A DNA stretch of 64,000 nt from Lineus longissimus. Taxonomy: Eukaryota; Nemertea; Pilidiophora; Heteronemertea; Lineidae. How positions within the stretch are numbered: the first letter of the stretch is position 1; each line of letters starts with the position of its first letter. Shown here one piece after another: positions 11,652 through 23,973 of this stretch. The stretch spans positions 12,772,001-12,836,000 of the forward strand of contig NC_088312.1 in NCBI RefSeq assembly GCF_910592395.1. Direction: 5' to 3'. The notes under the pieces are model-generated. The model was not told the DNA's origin, ran no database searches, and worked only from the letters and a program-made list of their open reading frames with translations. Made by a program: the position numbers and the translations under genes.

Positions 11652-12117
11652 ATTACATATTACGACGTCCATTTAATTAATCTTGGAATAACTGTGTTTA
11701 AAAAAAGGCTTCAGTACAACCGCGCCCTTTGTTTAGCCAGTGAGATCGTATGTGTTATTTGATAATAGAAATCATTTCAAAAATCATAAGTGGTACGGGG
11801 TCAAAGGTGAATGGACATACGAAAAAAGTAAGAAGTATGGGGTCTTGTCCTTGCGACTTTATTTAAAAAAACCAACACAAAACAAGGTCAACCTTAACAA
11901 AAAACAACAACAAAACTTAACTCTTGGCTAAGTAAGTGCTCTTTAAAAAGATGGTACCAACGAAGGATCGAACGAATGTCGCCGCTATAGCCAAGGTAAA
12001 GAATATGCGTGTGGCTAATTTTGTGAGCATAGACTAATAGTAGCATTTGTTTGCTGCCACCCAGTAAATTTTGTAGGGTCGGCGTTGCCTTTAAAAGTAG
12101 GTACAGTCAATCAGGTA
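11652..12117 (+). repeat. Long direct repeat, right copy
   Basis: About 466 bp, the partner of 8616-9093. It is missing a few bases near GGCGTTGCC and has small indels in the A-rich part. It ends at TCAGGTA, directly before an LTR-like segment. Confidence 0.75.
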
Positions 12118-12465
12118 TGACATGGTCAGTTCTTACTGGACATCCTCATATCATATGGCCTCGGCAGTTATTTAATTAACAACCTTTCATAATAATGCCG
12201 GACTCTGGACTCGTGGCTCGGCTCCTGAATACTTAAGCGGCGGTTGCAGGACACACTCTCTCTCTGTTGCCAACCACCTCTGAACTAGGACTTCGAGCGT
12301 GCTCTGCCGTTAAGGATTACAAACTGATTGTGATTATAAGTACGAATAAACAATTCTAATTGTCTTCCGGCTTAATCTTCTGCCAGTAGTTAGTCTCTTT
12401 GCAAGTTCAGCCGGTCTACGGCAGCAGGTCTTCTGGATACCCCGTATCCAGGGAGCTTGTGTACA
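12118..12465 (+). mobile_element. Possible solo or terminal LTR
   Basis: A 348-bp segment starts TGACATGGTCAG and ends TGTACA. It has a polyadenylation-like signal (CGAATAAACAATTC near 12345) followed by a CT-rich stretch, which is typical of R-U5 regions. It abuts the point where LamG-unit homology resumes. No second copy and no convincing target-site duplication of its own is visible, so the assignment is tentative. Confidence 0.35.
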
Positions 12466-13260
12466 GAACGACAAATTACATATATGCACAATATCGACGA
12501 CAACTTAAAGATATCCCTGGTTCTCTCATTCAACTTACAGAAGAACATTTACCATGTTTACGAGCGTTGCGCAATTGAATCAACACTGTACGCGACAGGC
12601 CTTCGCATTTCGTACTTCATCGTCGCCGGTAGGAGCTGCAAAACCTGCCTGTTTAGCCTGAGACCTACAGTGATAATTAAAATATACGACCCCTAATTGG
12701 GTCTCCTAGAATATCCTCATCACAACAAGGAAATTGCTTAGTATGTTCGATATCCTAAATATGTTGGAAGTAATCAATATATAACAGGGGCCAGTTTAGA
12801 GTAGTCCCTTTGACCTGCGAATGGGTGATTAGCCTGCCTATAGGAAAGGTGGACAACCCTCACAGACAGAGATTGTTCCTGCTTTCCCAGGCCGCAGTTC
12901 GGCATAGAATAGGCTCTGGTTCTTGACCAGGGATTTTTGAAAATAACCTTGTCAAATTTATCCTGTACCTTTATTACCACATTTGCAACGGCCAGATCCA
13001 AGACCGATGTAGAACTTTAGACTCTCTTCAGATGGAATGTCTGAGGAACAAATGATTCTATTATGCGCTTTAATATCTGAGCTATAGACGGCCATGGCCT
13101 CTATAGAACAATACACCATACAATTAGGGCCGGACACTATTTCCAGGGGTACATTTTCAACTAATATCCCAACCCATTACGAAAAATTGGATACAATTTG
13201 ACACGTATTAGGAATTTTATACACATTTGTATACACATAACATGTGTAGCACATATACCA
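12466..13260. repeat. Conserved 3' flank block of the LamG-PAN unit
   Basis: This sequence recurs downstream of the PAN exons at about 16090-16560, 17415-18340 and, in part, 30930-31200. It contains GGGCTGCAAAACCTGCCTGT-like and CCAGTTTAGAGTAGTCCCTT strings. The longest frame across the block is interrupted in some copies, so I treat it as shared 3' untranslated or intergenic sequence. Confidence 0.55.
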
Positions 13261-13982
13261 TGTATAGCTAGCTACATGGAGATAGATCGCAACACCAATA
13301 GATTCTTTACCATGAAATACCGAATATCGACTCGTATTGATGCTAGTTGTCTGCGCGCAGTCATGTAATATATTATTGTTCATTGGTGCCCCAGGCAAAT
13401 TTACTATTCACAAAAATATATATTTTTTTGATTTGATGCAATGTACAACCTGAATAGTCATTCTGTTTTCAATAAATATACGTTTTACATACAACCAATC
13501 GCTTTATGATAACGATCGAGTATGTTTGATTATCACTATTCTGGGAGATACAAGTAGGCCTATTGCCATTTATGGCGTCTCCCGGTTATTTGACGATGTT
13601 GTAGTCCAGGTAACCTCGACCCTATCCGTCGCGCAGCGGAGGGTCGAGGAAGCCTCGTTGATTTTCCCGAGGCGAGCATACATTTTCAGTGCATACCGTG
13701 GATGCACTGTCATACCGAGTGCTCTGGTATAGCAGATTATCAACTGGGATCGAGGTTACGCATCCTACAGAACAACACGTGACCGGACACCAGAAGCTTC
13801 GCCCCCAATCGAGTTCGTGACGAGTGAATTGCCGTCAAGTACCAGTCTCTGTAAAGAGTGAATTGAGGAGACTGGTGAACGAGTCTAATGATGTTGACAC
13901 GCGATTCATCTGCTACAATTGATGCTGTTCTCTCCGACAGTCACTTTGATCATGATTAACTTGGGTCTACATTTTAGAAGTA

Positions 13983-16016
13983 ATGGCACTGGTTGTTCTT
14001 TATTTACAACGGTTTTTGGGCCTAGTAATTACGTCCCTAGGTAAGTGCGATCGGAGCGTTTGCCGTATTTTTATCGAGGAATGTCACTTTAGGAGTTGTC
14101 GGGAGGACCAAAGAGTTTAGCCTTGTGATTATTTCAACATGGAATTAACCCATACAGGCCAATCTGTCAATGAAGAGATATTCACGCTTCTATACTTTCA
14201 AAATAATAGACTTCCGAAAATATCTGGACAAATGTTGCACCTCTGCTTATCGGACTTTGCCAAAATGTCAAGTTTGCACCGTCCCTTATTAATTAAAACA
14301 ATGAAAATAAAGATGATTTTGCAGCGGAATTCCTTCGTTTACCACGGTAATCTATTTATTGAAAGCAAAGCCACTACAGCTAAAAACTGAACAAACCCAA
14401 AACAAGCTCAAGAATCGTAGTGCACAGACGACCATAGTTCGGACAAAACTATCGGTTCATGTTTAAAAGTATATAGCTTTGATGTCAGCAGCAGGTATTT
14501 TTGAAAGTAAAAATCGCCAAACCACTGCTTCTTCGTCAATAAATGCTCATAATGACCTACACCATTCCATTCAACAGGTGCCTTTCATCCTGCCCCAATC
14601 GCTTTCCTGCCAATGAACAAAATCACCAGACAAAAAGATGTATCGGGCAACAGTAACCACGCTATATTCAGCAACGTCACACTTACCCAAGGTCCAAATG
14701 GAGAAACAAATTACGCGTACGAACTAAAAGGAGCCGTTTCTTCTTACATTACGATTAAGCAAACAGCAACACTGGACATTGGATTGAAGGGGACACTGAC
14801 AATTGCTGCTTTCATTAGACCTGAACGTTTTCCCAGGGCCCCTATTTTAGAATTTAAAACTGGCGGGGCCACACGAACTCTCCATATTTGGATCATCGAC
14901 GGGCTGATGTACTTTGGTGTCGTTGCAAACATAGGTCCGACTACGTTTCAAAGTATCAGACCAATACCTAACAAATGGCAGTTTTTTGCAGTTTCATACA
15001 ACGAGGTCACTCAAAATGTTATTTGGTTTCTTGACAGGAAAAGTGCTGTGAGGAACTGTGGTGTTTCCACTACGGTCTACACGAATTCCGATATCATTAT
15101 CGGAAAATCGGACAGAGAATCATTCAAAGGTGGCTTCGGTTGTTTGATGCTATTCAATGTGGCTTTGAGGGTTGTTGACATGAAACGGGCCAGAGGTTAT
15201 TGCCTGGCCAGATTTGGTGAGTAAACATACATGCTTTCAGTGCTGTAGTAGTCTTTTTCTCGGTGACACGGCCAACGCCTCCCCTCTCCTGAAGTCGCCA
15301 AAATAGTATTATCTATGCCAGATTATCTGATGAGCCTTTTGCCGCCCAACAAAAAGTTAGCTACCCTTTCACGACAGGCGGCATAAGCGTAAGACAAGGC
15401 AGGGGCGGTGCGATTCTGTTGGTCCATAATATGACACAGTGTACAAACGAGCGTTGCTATATCGTCCCAGAATAAGAATCCTTGATCACATTCTTTTGTT
15501 ACGAAAGGGTATTTCGATGCGAATCGGCTATTTTTCAATCGGTTATACTCCGTCGGCATTATAATGTGCACTTGTCCACCCTATACAACAAAGAAATGGG
15601 CCATTTCAATTCACTACCTGAAAGCATGGCAGGCTATTCGTATGACGCACTTGTAGACAGTGTATTAGTACCGCCTAGGAATATCCAATGATCATGTGCG
15701 AAGTTATGTTGACACGCTGCCGCCGTGATCATTAAGATTTTCTTATGTTTGTTCTACGACAACGATAGATGGTGTGCGGTATATTCTGTACAACACTGCA
15801 GGGAGAATACCAGACGGGCAAAGACTCATCGAGAACCATACGGCAGATGAACTCGAATGCCTTACTGTTTGCAGCGTGGTAGTTAGCTGCATATCCATCT
15901 CCTTTTCCATGACTAACAAAATATGTCTGCTATCGAAAACAAACTTCAGGGAGGTTCCAATTGCCCTAGAAGCCGATGCAGGGAGCTCTATCTATTTGCG
16001 CGAGGCCAGAGATTAA
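13983..16016 (+). CDS. Secreted LamG-PAN protein, copy B (3 exons)
   Basis: Exons are 13983-14040, 14578-15216 and 15769-16016, all phase 1. They total 945 bp and encode 314 aa. The organisation is the same as copy A: a signal peptide (MALVVLYLQRFLGLVITSL), a LamG-like exon starting AFHPAPIAFLPMNKITRQ and ending in GYCLARF, and a PAN/apple-like exon ending SIYLREARD. An in-frame TGA upstream of ATG 13983 fixes the start. This copy has no insertions and is the cleanest reference unit. The LamG domain differs from copy A mainly in the loop around 14925 (FGVVANIGPTTF). Confidence 0.78.
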
Positions 16017-16729
16017 AACATGGTATGGACAAAGGTATTTGTATTACCGATTGGCAGGTTTCGCAACCCTTACGGAGAGCTACTTATGACAAATTACATA
16101 GATGTACAATATTGACGACTTCTTAAAGAATCCCTGGTTCTCTCATTCAAGTTACAGAAGAACATTTACCATGATTACGAGCGTCACGCAATTGAATTAA
16201 CACTGTACCCGACGGGTCTTCGCAGTTCGTACTTCATCGTCCGTAGGGGCTGCAAAACCTGCCTGTTTAGCCTGAGAACTACAGTGATAGTTGAAATATA
16301 CGACCCCTTGGGTTTCCTAGAATATCCTCATCACAACAAGGAAATTGCTAAGTATGTTCGATATCCTCAATATGTTGGAAGTAATCAATATATAACAGGG
16401 GCCAGTTTAGAGTAGTCCCTTTGACCTGCGAAGGGGTGATTAGCTTGCCTATAGGAAAGGTGGACAACCCTCACAGACAGAGATTGTTCCTGATATCTCA
16501 GGCCGCAGATCGGCATAGAATAGGCTCTGGTTCTTCACCAGGGATTTTTGAAAATAACCCTGGTCAAATCTGTGCCTTATTACCACATTACAACATTTCA
16601 TTTATCAAGTGCCTTATAACCACATTACCACATTTGCAGCGGCCAGATCCAAGACCGACCAATGATATTCTGAAAATTACCCTGGCTGCTCAAATCTACT
16701 ACAGACCAGCTGGGATATTCCCTTCTATA

Positions 16730-18350
16730 GGGTAAGACAAGGCAGGGGTGGTGCGATTATGTTGGCTCATATTTCACAGTGTACAAACAAGCATGGCTAT
16801 ATCTCCCGGAAGAAGAATCCATTGATCACATTCTTTTGTTACGAAAGGGTATTTCGATGCGAATCGGCTATTTTTCAATCGGTTATACTCCGTCGGCATT
16901 AAAATGTGCACTTGTCCACACTATACAACAAAGAAATGGGCCATTTGAATTCACTACCTGATAGCATAGCAGGCTATTCGTATGACTCGCTTGTAGACAG
17001 TGTATTAGTACCTCCTAGGAATATCCAATGATCATGTGCGAAGTTATGTTGACACGCGGCCGCCGTGATCATTAGATTTTCTTATGTTTCTTCTTCGACA
17101 ACTGGATGGTGTACGGTATTTTCTGTACAACACTGAAGGGAGAATACCAGACGGGAAAATACTCATCGAGAACCATACGGCAGATGAACTCGAATGCCTT
17201 ACTGTTTGCAGCGTTGTAGTCAGCTGCATACCCATCTCCTTTTTCATGACTAGTAAGATATGCCTGCTTTCGAAAACAAACTTCAGGGAGGTTCCAATTG
17301 CCCTATAAGCCATTGTTGGGAGCTCTGTCTATATGCGCGAGGCCAGAGTTTAAAACATGGTATGGACAAAGGTATTTGTATTACCAATTGGCAGGTTTCG
17401 CAACCCTTACGGAGGGCTACGAGCGACGAATTACGTATATGTACAATATCGACGACTTCTTAAACTCTACTTTCAAGTACAGTGGTTGGTTTTCTAATCG
17501 GACGTACAAAATTGTATTAACTTCACTTTAATTTGCACCTTTTGCACCTTTTGCACATTATCTGTACACAGCTTGCTATGGTACGAAATGAATACATATA
17601 TATAAAGATATCCCTGGTTCTCCAATTCAACTTACAGAAGAACTCACCATATTTAGGAGCGTCAGGTAATTGAATCAACACCTTCGCATTTCGTACTTCA
17701 TCGTCGGTAGGGGCTGCAAAACCTGCCTGTTTAGCCTGAGACCTACAGTGGTAGTTAAAATATACGACCCATTGGGTTTCCTAGAATATCCTCATCACAA
17801 CAAGGAAATTGCTAAGTATGTTCGATATCCTCAATATGTTGGAAGTAATCAATATATAACAGGGGCCAGTTTAGAGTAGTCCCTTTGACCTGCGAAGGGG
17901 TGATTAGCTTGCCTATAGGAAAGGTGGACAACCCTCACAGACAGAGATTGTTCCTGATTTCCCAGGCCGCAGATCGGCATAGAATAGGCTCTGGTTCTTC
18001 ACCAGGGATTTTAAAAATAACCCTTATCCTGTGCCTTAATACCACATTTGCAACGGCCAGATCCAAGACCGACCAATGATATTTTGAAAATTACCCTGGC
18101 TGCTCAAATCCACTACCGACCACCTAATATACTGTGAAAATAACCCTGGTCAAATTTATCCCGGTGTTATATGAACTGAAATATTCCCCAATCCCACCTT
18201 GGATAACACCAGTCAATTTAATAGGCTGTAGGTGTAAAACTTTAGACTGTCTTAAGATGGAATGTCCGAGGATAAATGATTCTATTATGCACTTTAATCT
18301 CTGAGCTGTAGACGATCATGGCCTCTATAGGCGTGTACCAGCGTGTACAT
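16730..18350 (+). repeat. Partial tandem duplication of the 3' half of unit B
   Basis: From GGTAAGACAAGGCAGGGG at about 16731 the sequence repeats 15380-16560: intron 2, a PAN exon and the 3' flank block, but no signal or LamG exon. It looks like an unequal-crossover product. Confidence 0.7.
17106..17308 (+). pseudogene. Orphan PAN/apple-like exon, disrupted
   Basis: This is homologous to the PAN exons of copies A-D (VRYFLYNTEGRIPDGKILIE ... KICLLSKTNFREVPIAL). A GAA-to-TAA change ends the frame at 17308, about 10 codons early. The splice acceptor preceding it reads ACTGG instead of ACTAG. No LamG exon lies directly upstream. It is therefore a relic. Confidence 0.7.
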
Positions 18351-18972
18351 TCTGTGTACATTTTAATGAATATAGGTTGGTGAAAAAAGTACACCATGGG
18401 TGCTTTAATTCCCACCAAATTTTATATGTGTTTTGAAGAGGCTTTTATTGAAATAATAGTAAAAATTCAAAACATTCCAATACCGATTGCCTGAGAAAAA
18501 ATTGATTAACAGCATTGTCATCAAATCGTCACTCGCGGACTGATATGGGCCAATTAGATACAAGTTCTAAACTGGCCAGTGAGACAATATTTCCTTAAAT
18601 TAATTATCAAAAAGTATTTCCCCGTTATGGCCTGGCTCTGCAGATTAAGAATCCACCAAAGATTGAAGAATAAATCCACTTTCACCCATCACAGTCATGT
18701 ATTTACCACAGCTACACAGTTCAGTACGGACTATACCCGACCCGTTACGAAAAATTGGATACAATTTGACACGTATTAGGAATTTTATACACATTTGTAT
18801 ACATATAACATGTGAAGCACATATATCATGTGTATATACATGGAGATCGGTTCACGTTTAAAAGTATACAGCTTTGATGTTAGCAGCAGGTATTTTTGAA
18901 AGATAAAATAGCCAAATCACTGCTTCTTCGCCAATAAATGCTCATCATGACCTACACCATTCCATTCAACAG

Positions 18973-20586
18973 GCGCCCTTTATCCTGCCCCAATCGCTTT
19001 CCTGCCAATGAACAAAATCACCAGGGAAAAAGATGTGTCGGGCAACAGTAACCACGCTATATTCAGCAACGTCAGACTTACCCAAGGTCCAAATGGAGAA
19101 CAAAATTACGCGTACGAACTAAAAGGAACCGTTTCTTCTAACATTACGATTAGGCATACAGCAGCACTGGACATTGGATTGAATGGCACACTGACAATTG
19201 CTGCTTTCATAAGACCTGAACGTCTTCCCAGGGCCCCTATTTTAGAATTTAAAACTGGCGGGGCCACACGAACTCTCCATATTTGGATCATCGACGGGCT
19301 GATGTACTTTGTCGAGGCAAATATAAGTCCGACTACGATTCAAAGTATCAGACCAATACCTAACAAGTGGCAGTTTTTTGCAGTTTCATACAACAAGGTC
19401 ACTCAAAATGTTATTTGATTTCTTGATAGGAAAAGTGCTGTGAGGAACTGTGGTGTTTCCACTAGGGTCAACACGAATTCCGATATCATTATCGGAAAAT
19501 CGGGCAGAGAATCATTCAAAGGTGGCTTCGGTTGTTTGATGCTATTCAATGTGGCTTTGAGAGTTGTTGACATGAAACTGGCCAGAGATTACTGCCTGGC
19601 CAGATTAGGTGAGTAAACGTATTTCAGTGCTGCAGTAGTAGTCTTTATCTCGGTGACGGGGCCAACGCCTCCCCTCTCCTGGAGTCGCCAAAATATGTCA
19701 TCTATGCCAGATTATCTCAAGAGCCTTTTGCCACCCAAACAAAACGTTAGCTCTCCTTTCACGAGAGGCGGCATAAGTGTAAGACAAGGCAGGGGTGGTG
19801 CGACGCAGTTTATATATCCTGGAAGAAGAATCCATTGATCACATTCTTTTGTTACGAAAGGGTATTTCGATGCGAATCGTCTATTTTTCAATCGGTTATT
19901 CTTCGTCGGTATTTCAATGTGCACTTGCCCACCCAATACAACAAAGAAATGGGCTGTTTCAATTCAATACCTGATAGCATAACAGGCTATTCTCATGACG
20001 CACTTGTACAAAGTGTATTAGTACCTCCTAGGAATATCCAACGATCATGTGCGAAGTTATGTTGACACGCGGCCGCCGTGATGATTAAGATTTTCTTATG
20101 TTTCTTCTTCGATAACTAGATGGTGTACGGTATTTTCTGTACAACACTAAAGGGAGTATACCAGAATGGAAAGGACCCATCGAGAACAATACGGCAGATG
20201 AACTCGAATGCCTTACTGTTTGCAGCGTGGTAGTTAGCTGCATATCCATCTCCTTTTCCATGACTAGCAAAATATGCCTGCTATCGAAAACAAACTTCAG
20301 GGAGTTTCCGATTGCACTAGAAGCCCATGCAGGGAGCTGTGTATGGACAAAGGTATTTGTCTTATTAGTAGGTCGATTTCGCAGCCCTTACGGCAGAGTG
20401 AGGTTTCGCTATCCCGACCCGACAACCAATTTACCAAGAATGACCAATTTGACACTAGAGGCACTGATGTCGTTCGTTACAACGCCTCTAGAACTGGTAA
20501 CTTGCCACCATCTTGAAAAGCAATACCGCGGATGTAGAAAAGGAAAGAATCTTTCTTATTATAATGAGGCTACGCATCACCACTAA
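18973..20586 (+). pseudogene. LamG-PAN copy C, pseudogene
   Basis: The LamG exon (18973-19608) aligns end to end with copies A and B. A tryptophan codon is changed to TGA at 19416-19418, after NKVTQNVI, while the downstream sequence stays in frame up to DYCLARL. The PAN-like exon begins at 20120 and reads on to 20586, because a deletion of about 35 bp relative to A and B removes the usual stop (SCVWTKVF instead of SVYLREA). No signal-peptide exon was found in the upstream 600 bp. The combined evidence indicates a non-functional copy. Confidence 0.7.
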
Positions 20587-21942
20587 GCCCGCGAAAATGA
20601 TTTCTGCACTACGCTACGTTTATAGTTCTCCATACAATAATCTTAAAACCCACCTGTAAGTGTCAGATTTTATTTATAATGATCATATTTTCTTAGTTAT
20701 CAAAAATAAAAGGTTTTATGAGAGAAAGTGGCACTAATTCGGCCTGAATACGATATACAGCCTGCCGAACTGGTGATGCAGTGGAGGACATAGGATTATC
20801 AAAACCCTGACTCTCAGGATGCCGACATCCAAGGAGGCGGCAATGGATCAATTCCAGTCTGAAATTTTTTAATTGCGGCACTGGGGCGAATTTGGAGAAT
20901 GACAAGTTTTTGTATGACGTCATCAATTTTAGGACTGGTCTTCCCGTTGTCGAAAGCGGATACAGTGATTCAGGCCGTGAAACCCGATGGCTTCATCGCG
21001 AACAAATAATGACAAATTTCGTTTCGGCAGTACAAGTATATTATAATTGTTCATATCTAATCGAATGTCCAGATCCAGTATAAACTATTTTACAAGTCGA
21101 GACAACATGATAGACAAGCCGTTCTACGCCACTAAAACAGTCAGTCGGAACGCTGAAAACCGTGACAAAACGTCAGTTCCTGCTGGATATCGGTCGAGAG
21201 TGCGAAACCCTTTTTTATATATTCGATAGGGGGAGAGGAAACAAGCCATTCTCGGTAAATACATGTAGGTTCTCGGAACGGAATAGCGAAACCACACCAA
21301 TATGCTGAAAACCCTTTTTTGCCAGGACTCCTTTGCGTCCAGTTTCAGTCCTTGATTTGGTCAAAGCGCAAGAATTAACTTTACCTATGATTATCTTGGA
21401 GTTTACCGTCATTTTACATTTTTCACCGCCCGTGAAAACGTACCTTCTTATTTCCTGTTTCAAACACCGGCGCAGGTTGCCTGGAAACGGCCATACTCAT
21501 TGTGCAGTAATAGTAGTGTAATGAGGTTGTCCTATATATTCTTACTGAAAATTGCTTCGTGATCAGGACTGGTTTAGTCGTGCAGAAGATGATTTGAAGC
21601 GAGTTGAGTTTTGGCCCTTAAAAAGTTTTAATCGGTTAAATAATGGGAACAAACATTCACTTTAGATCGTTAGTAAATCGCCTCATTTAAAGCATCCACT
21701 TGCAATGGAAGCAAATATATACTAGCAGAGAGAATATGCTTTTAAGCATATTCTCTTTGCCAGTATATATTCATCGCTGCTTTGGGGAATGGGATTCGGC
21801 CTGCTCAACATGTGGACAACAGGCTTCCATTTATAAACTCGCGAAAGGGAATTCAATAGTAACGACTCGATGCACAGATACCGACGGAGGGGCACTGCAT
21901 TGCAACGTTTTCATTTTTGTTCATCTGTTTAGACCGTATAAT
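20587..21942. other. No supported gene; AT-rich hairpin at 21712-21770
   Basis: No coding exon is recognised. At 21727-21754 AGAGAATATGCTT is followed by TT and then its exact complement, and the pairing extends outward through ATATATACT / AGTATATAT with small mismatches, giving a foldback of about 59 nt. The remainder shows no structure I can name. Confidence 0.5.
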
Positions 21943-23057
21943 CCCATCATTGCTCGAACCAGTTGAAGTAAACGTGCCAGCGCCCTGTCCTTTGCACTGG
22001 ATGTGACAGTGTCCCATCATTTGTCGAACCAGTTGGAGTAAACGTGCCAGTGCCCTGTCCTTTACACTGGATGTGACAGTGTCCATCATTTCTCGAACCA
22101 GTTGAAGTAAACGTGCCAGCGCCCTGTCCTTTACACTGGATGTGACAGTGCCCATCATATCTCGAACCAGTTGAAGTAAACGTGCCAGCGCCCTGTCCTT
22201 TACACTCGATGTGACAGTGTCCATCATTTCTCGAACCAGTTGAAGTAAACGTGCCAGCGCCCTGTCCTTTACACTGGATGTGACAGTGCCCATCATTTCT
22301 CGAACCAGTTGAAGTAAACGTGCCAGTGCCCTGTCCTTTACACTGGATGTTGTAGAGTACCCCAGGTATATGGCACGGCTTAACCCGCCGGCCATGAGGG
22401 AATTCCTTTATGGCCCAGTGGTTGGCGCGTTGGCCCCAGAGTGGAAGTTAAGCAACGTTGAGCGCGGTCAACCTTTGGATCGGTGACCGGCGCGTACAAT
22501 ACATCTGGCAGACCTTCCCACGCGATGCGAGCTCTCGATTTGTAGTTCGGTACTGAGACGCATGAAGCGCTAAGTAGGATCGAGGACGATCCATCTCTGT
22601 CCGAAGGGGGGAATGATGTATAGTACCCCCAGGTATATGGCACGGCTTAACCCGCCGGCCATGAGGGAACTCCTTTATGTCCCAGTGGTTGGCGCGTTGG
22701 CCCCAGAGTGGAAGTTAAGCAACGTTGAGCGCGGTCAACCTTTGGATCGGTGACCGGCGCGTACAATACAGATGTGACAGTGTCCATCATTTCTCGAACC
22801 AGTTGAAGTAAACGTGCCTTTCTGTCCTTTACACTGGATGTGACAGTGCCCATCATTTCTCGAACCAGTTGAAGTAAACGTGCCAGTGCCCTGTCCTTTA
22901 CACTGGATGTGACAGTGTCCCATAATTTCTCGAACCAGTTGGAGTAAACATGGCAGTGTCCTGTGCTTTACACTGGATGTGACAGTGTCCCATCATTTCT
23001 CGAACCAGTTTGAGTAAACGTGGCAGTGCCCTGTCCTTTACACTGGATATGACAGTG
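21943..23057. repeat. 69-bp satellite, about 10 copies, split by a TRIM
   Basis: A 69-70 bp unit containing CCATCATTTCTCGAACCAGT, TGAAGTAAACGTGCCAGCGC and CCTGTCCTTTACACTGGATG repeats from 21943 to 22350 and again from 22771 to about 23057. The gap is exactly the miniature LTR element at 22351-22770. Because 69 is a multiple of three, the minus strand has a 180-codon repeating frame, which is best explained by the period. Confidence 0.9.
22351..22770 (+). mobile_element. Complete 5S-like TRIM retrotransposon (420 bp)
   Basis: The 5' LTR is 22351-22503 and the 3' LTR 22617-22770, with an internal region of 113 bp. The LTRs begin TGTAGAG/TGTATAG and end CAATACA, and differ at only a handful of positions. 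GATGT is duplicated at both sides (22346-22350 and 22771-22775). The internal region starts TC then TGGCAGACCTTCCC, a possible primer-binding site, and ends CCGAAGGGGGGAATGA, a polypurine tract. Each LTR carries the 5S-rRNA-like box A/box C block. There is no coding capacity, so replication would need proteins from another element. It interrupts a unit of the 69-bp satellite. Confidence 0.92.
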
Positions 23058-23973
23058 CATCATTTCGCGTGAATGTGACAGTTTTGAGCGAATGAGACAG
23101 TTGCCCCCACGAGAACCATGTTGGACAGTCTTCTGTATTTTAGACTGGATGTGTCGGAGGCCTTGCCCCACGAAATCCCAAATGATCAGATTGAAACTGA
23201 CATGAGTGAGGGGATATGCTTAGGTGATCAAAGGAAATAACCATTTTATACGGTCGGTTTTTGTAAGGGGTGGAATTTCTAGTTTCACCCGCCTCAAATC
23301 TGACGGGTCCAACATACATTTCCGAGATGTGAAATTATACAGTATGTGATGATAGTTATTTTTAATGACCGCAAGAAAACCGGTCGGTATAGAAGTTTAA
23401 AGTGTCCTCAGATGGAATGTCCGGGAACAAAGGATTCTATTAATGTGCGCTTTTATATCTGAGCTATTGACGGAAAGAGTCTCTGTAGCACCATATCCAT
23501 AATCCATCGGAATACGAGAGGGCCGTACATCATTTCTATCGGTACATTTTGTGCCGATACACCGGCCCGTGACTGAAAATTGGATAGAAATTTGCCCCAT
23601 CTCTTAAGTTTTATATATATTTATAACAGGTGTAGGCTACATGGAGAATAGATCGCAACACAAATATGGATTCTTTGATATGAAATACCAAATATCGACG
23701 TGTATTGACGCTTGTTGTCGACGGGCAGTCTTGTAACAGATTATTGTCCATTGGTGCCTCGGGCAAATTCACGATGTACAAAATAAAAATTACTGACGTG
23801 ATACATTGTACTACCCTTCTCTTAGAACTTACATAACAATTATGTTTATGATACAGATCGAGTATGTTTGCTCACTACTGGGATATTGTGAATTATGGCG
23901 TCTCTCGGTGATGATGATGTTGATAAGAGATTCATCTGCTACTGACGCGTCTTACACTTTAGACAGCTCTATA
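23058..23973. other. Upstream flank of LamG-PAN copy D
   Basis: From about 23390 the sequence resembles the 5' flanks of the other units (TCAGATGGAATGTC, GATCGCAACACAAAT). No coding exon is supported before ATG 23974. Confidence 0.5.

Larger units (their letters stand above)
3692..12465. mobile_element. 8.8-kb composite insertion in LamG-PAN unit A
   Basis: The 3' flank of unit A follows the other units up to GCTGCGAAC at 3691. Homology resumes at 12466 with GAACGACAAATTACATATATG, which matches 17430 and 30945. The tetranucleotide GAAC is present at both junctions, and the inserted piece starts TGTAAC and ends TGTACA. This looks like an LTR-type integration, but no matching pair of LTRs was found at the two ends, so it may be a nest of several elements. 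It holds a broken gag, two unknown reading frames, tandem repeats and a direct-repeat pair, each listed separately. Confidence 0.5.

Noticed and set aside
21727-21754. Pre-miRNA hairpin
   Set aside because: The loop is only two bases, too small for a normal precursor.
21853-22395. 180-aa minus-strand protein with 23-residue repeats
   Set aside because: It is an artefact of a 69-bp satellite whose period is a multiple of three.
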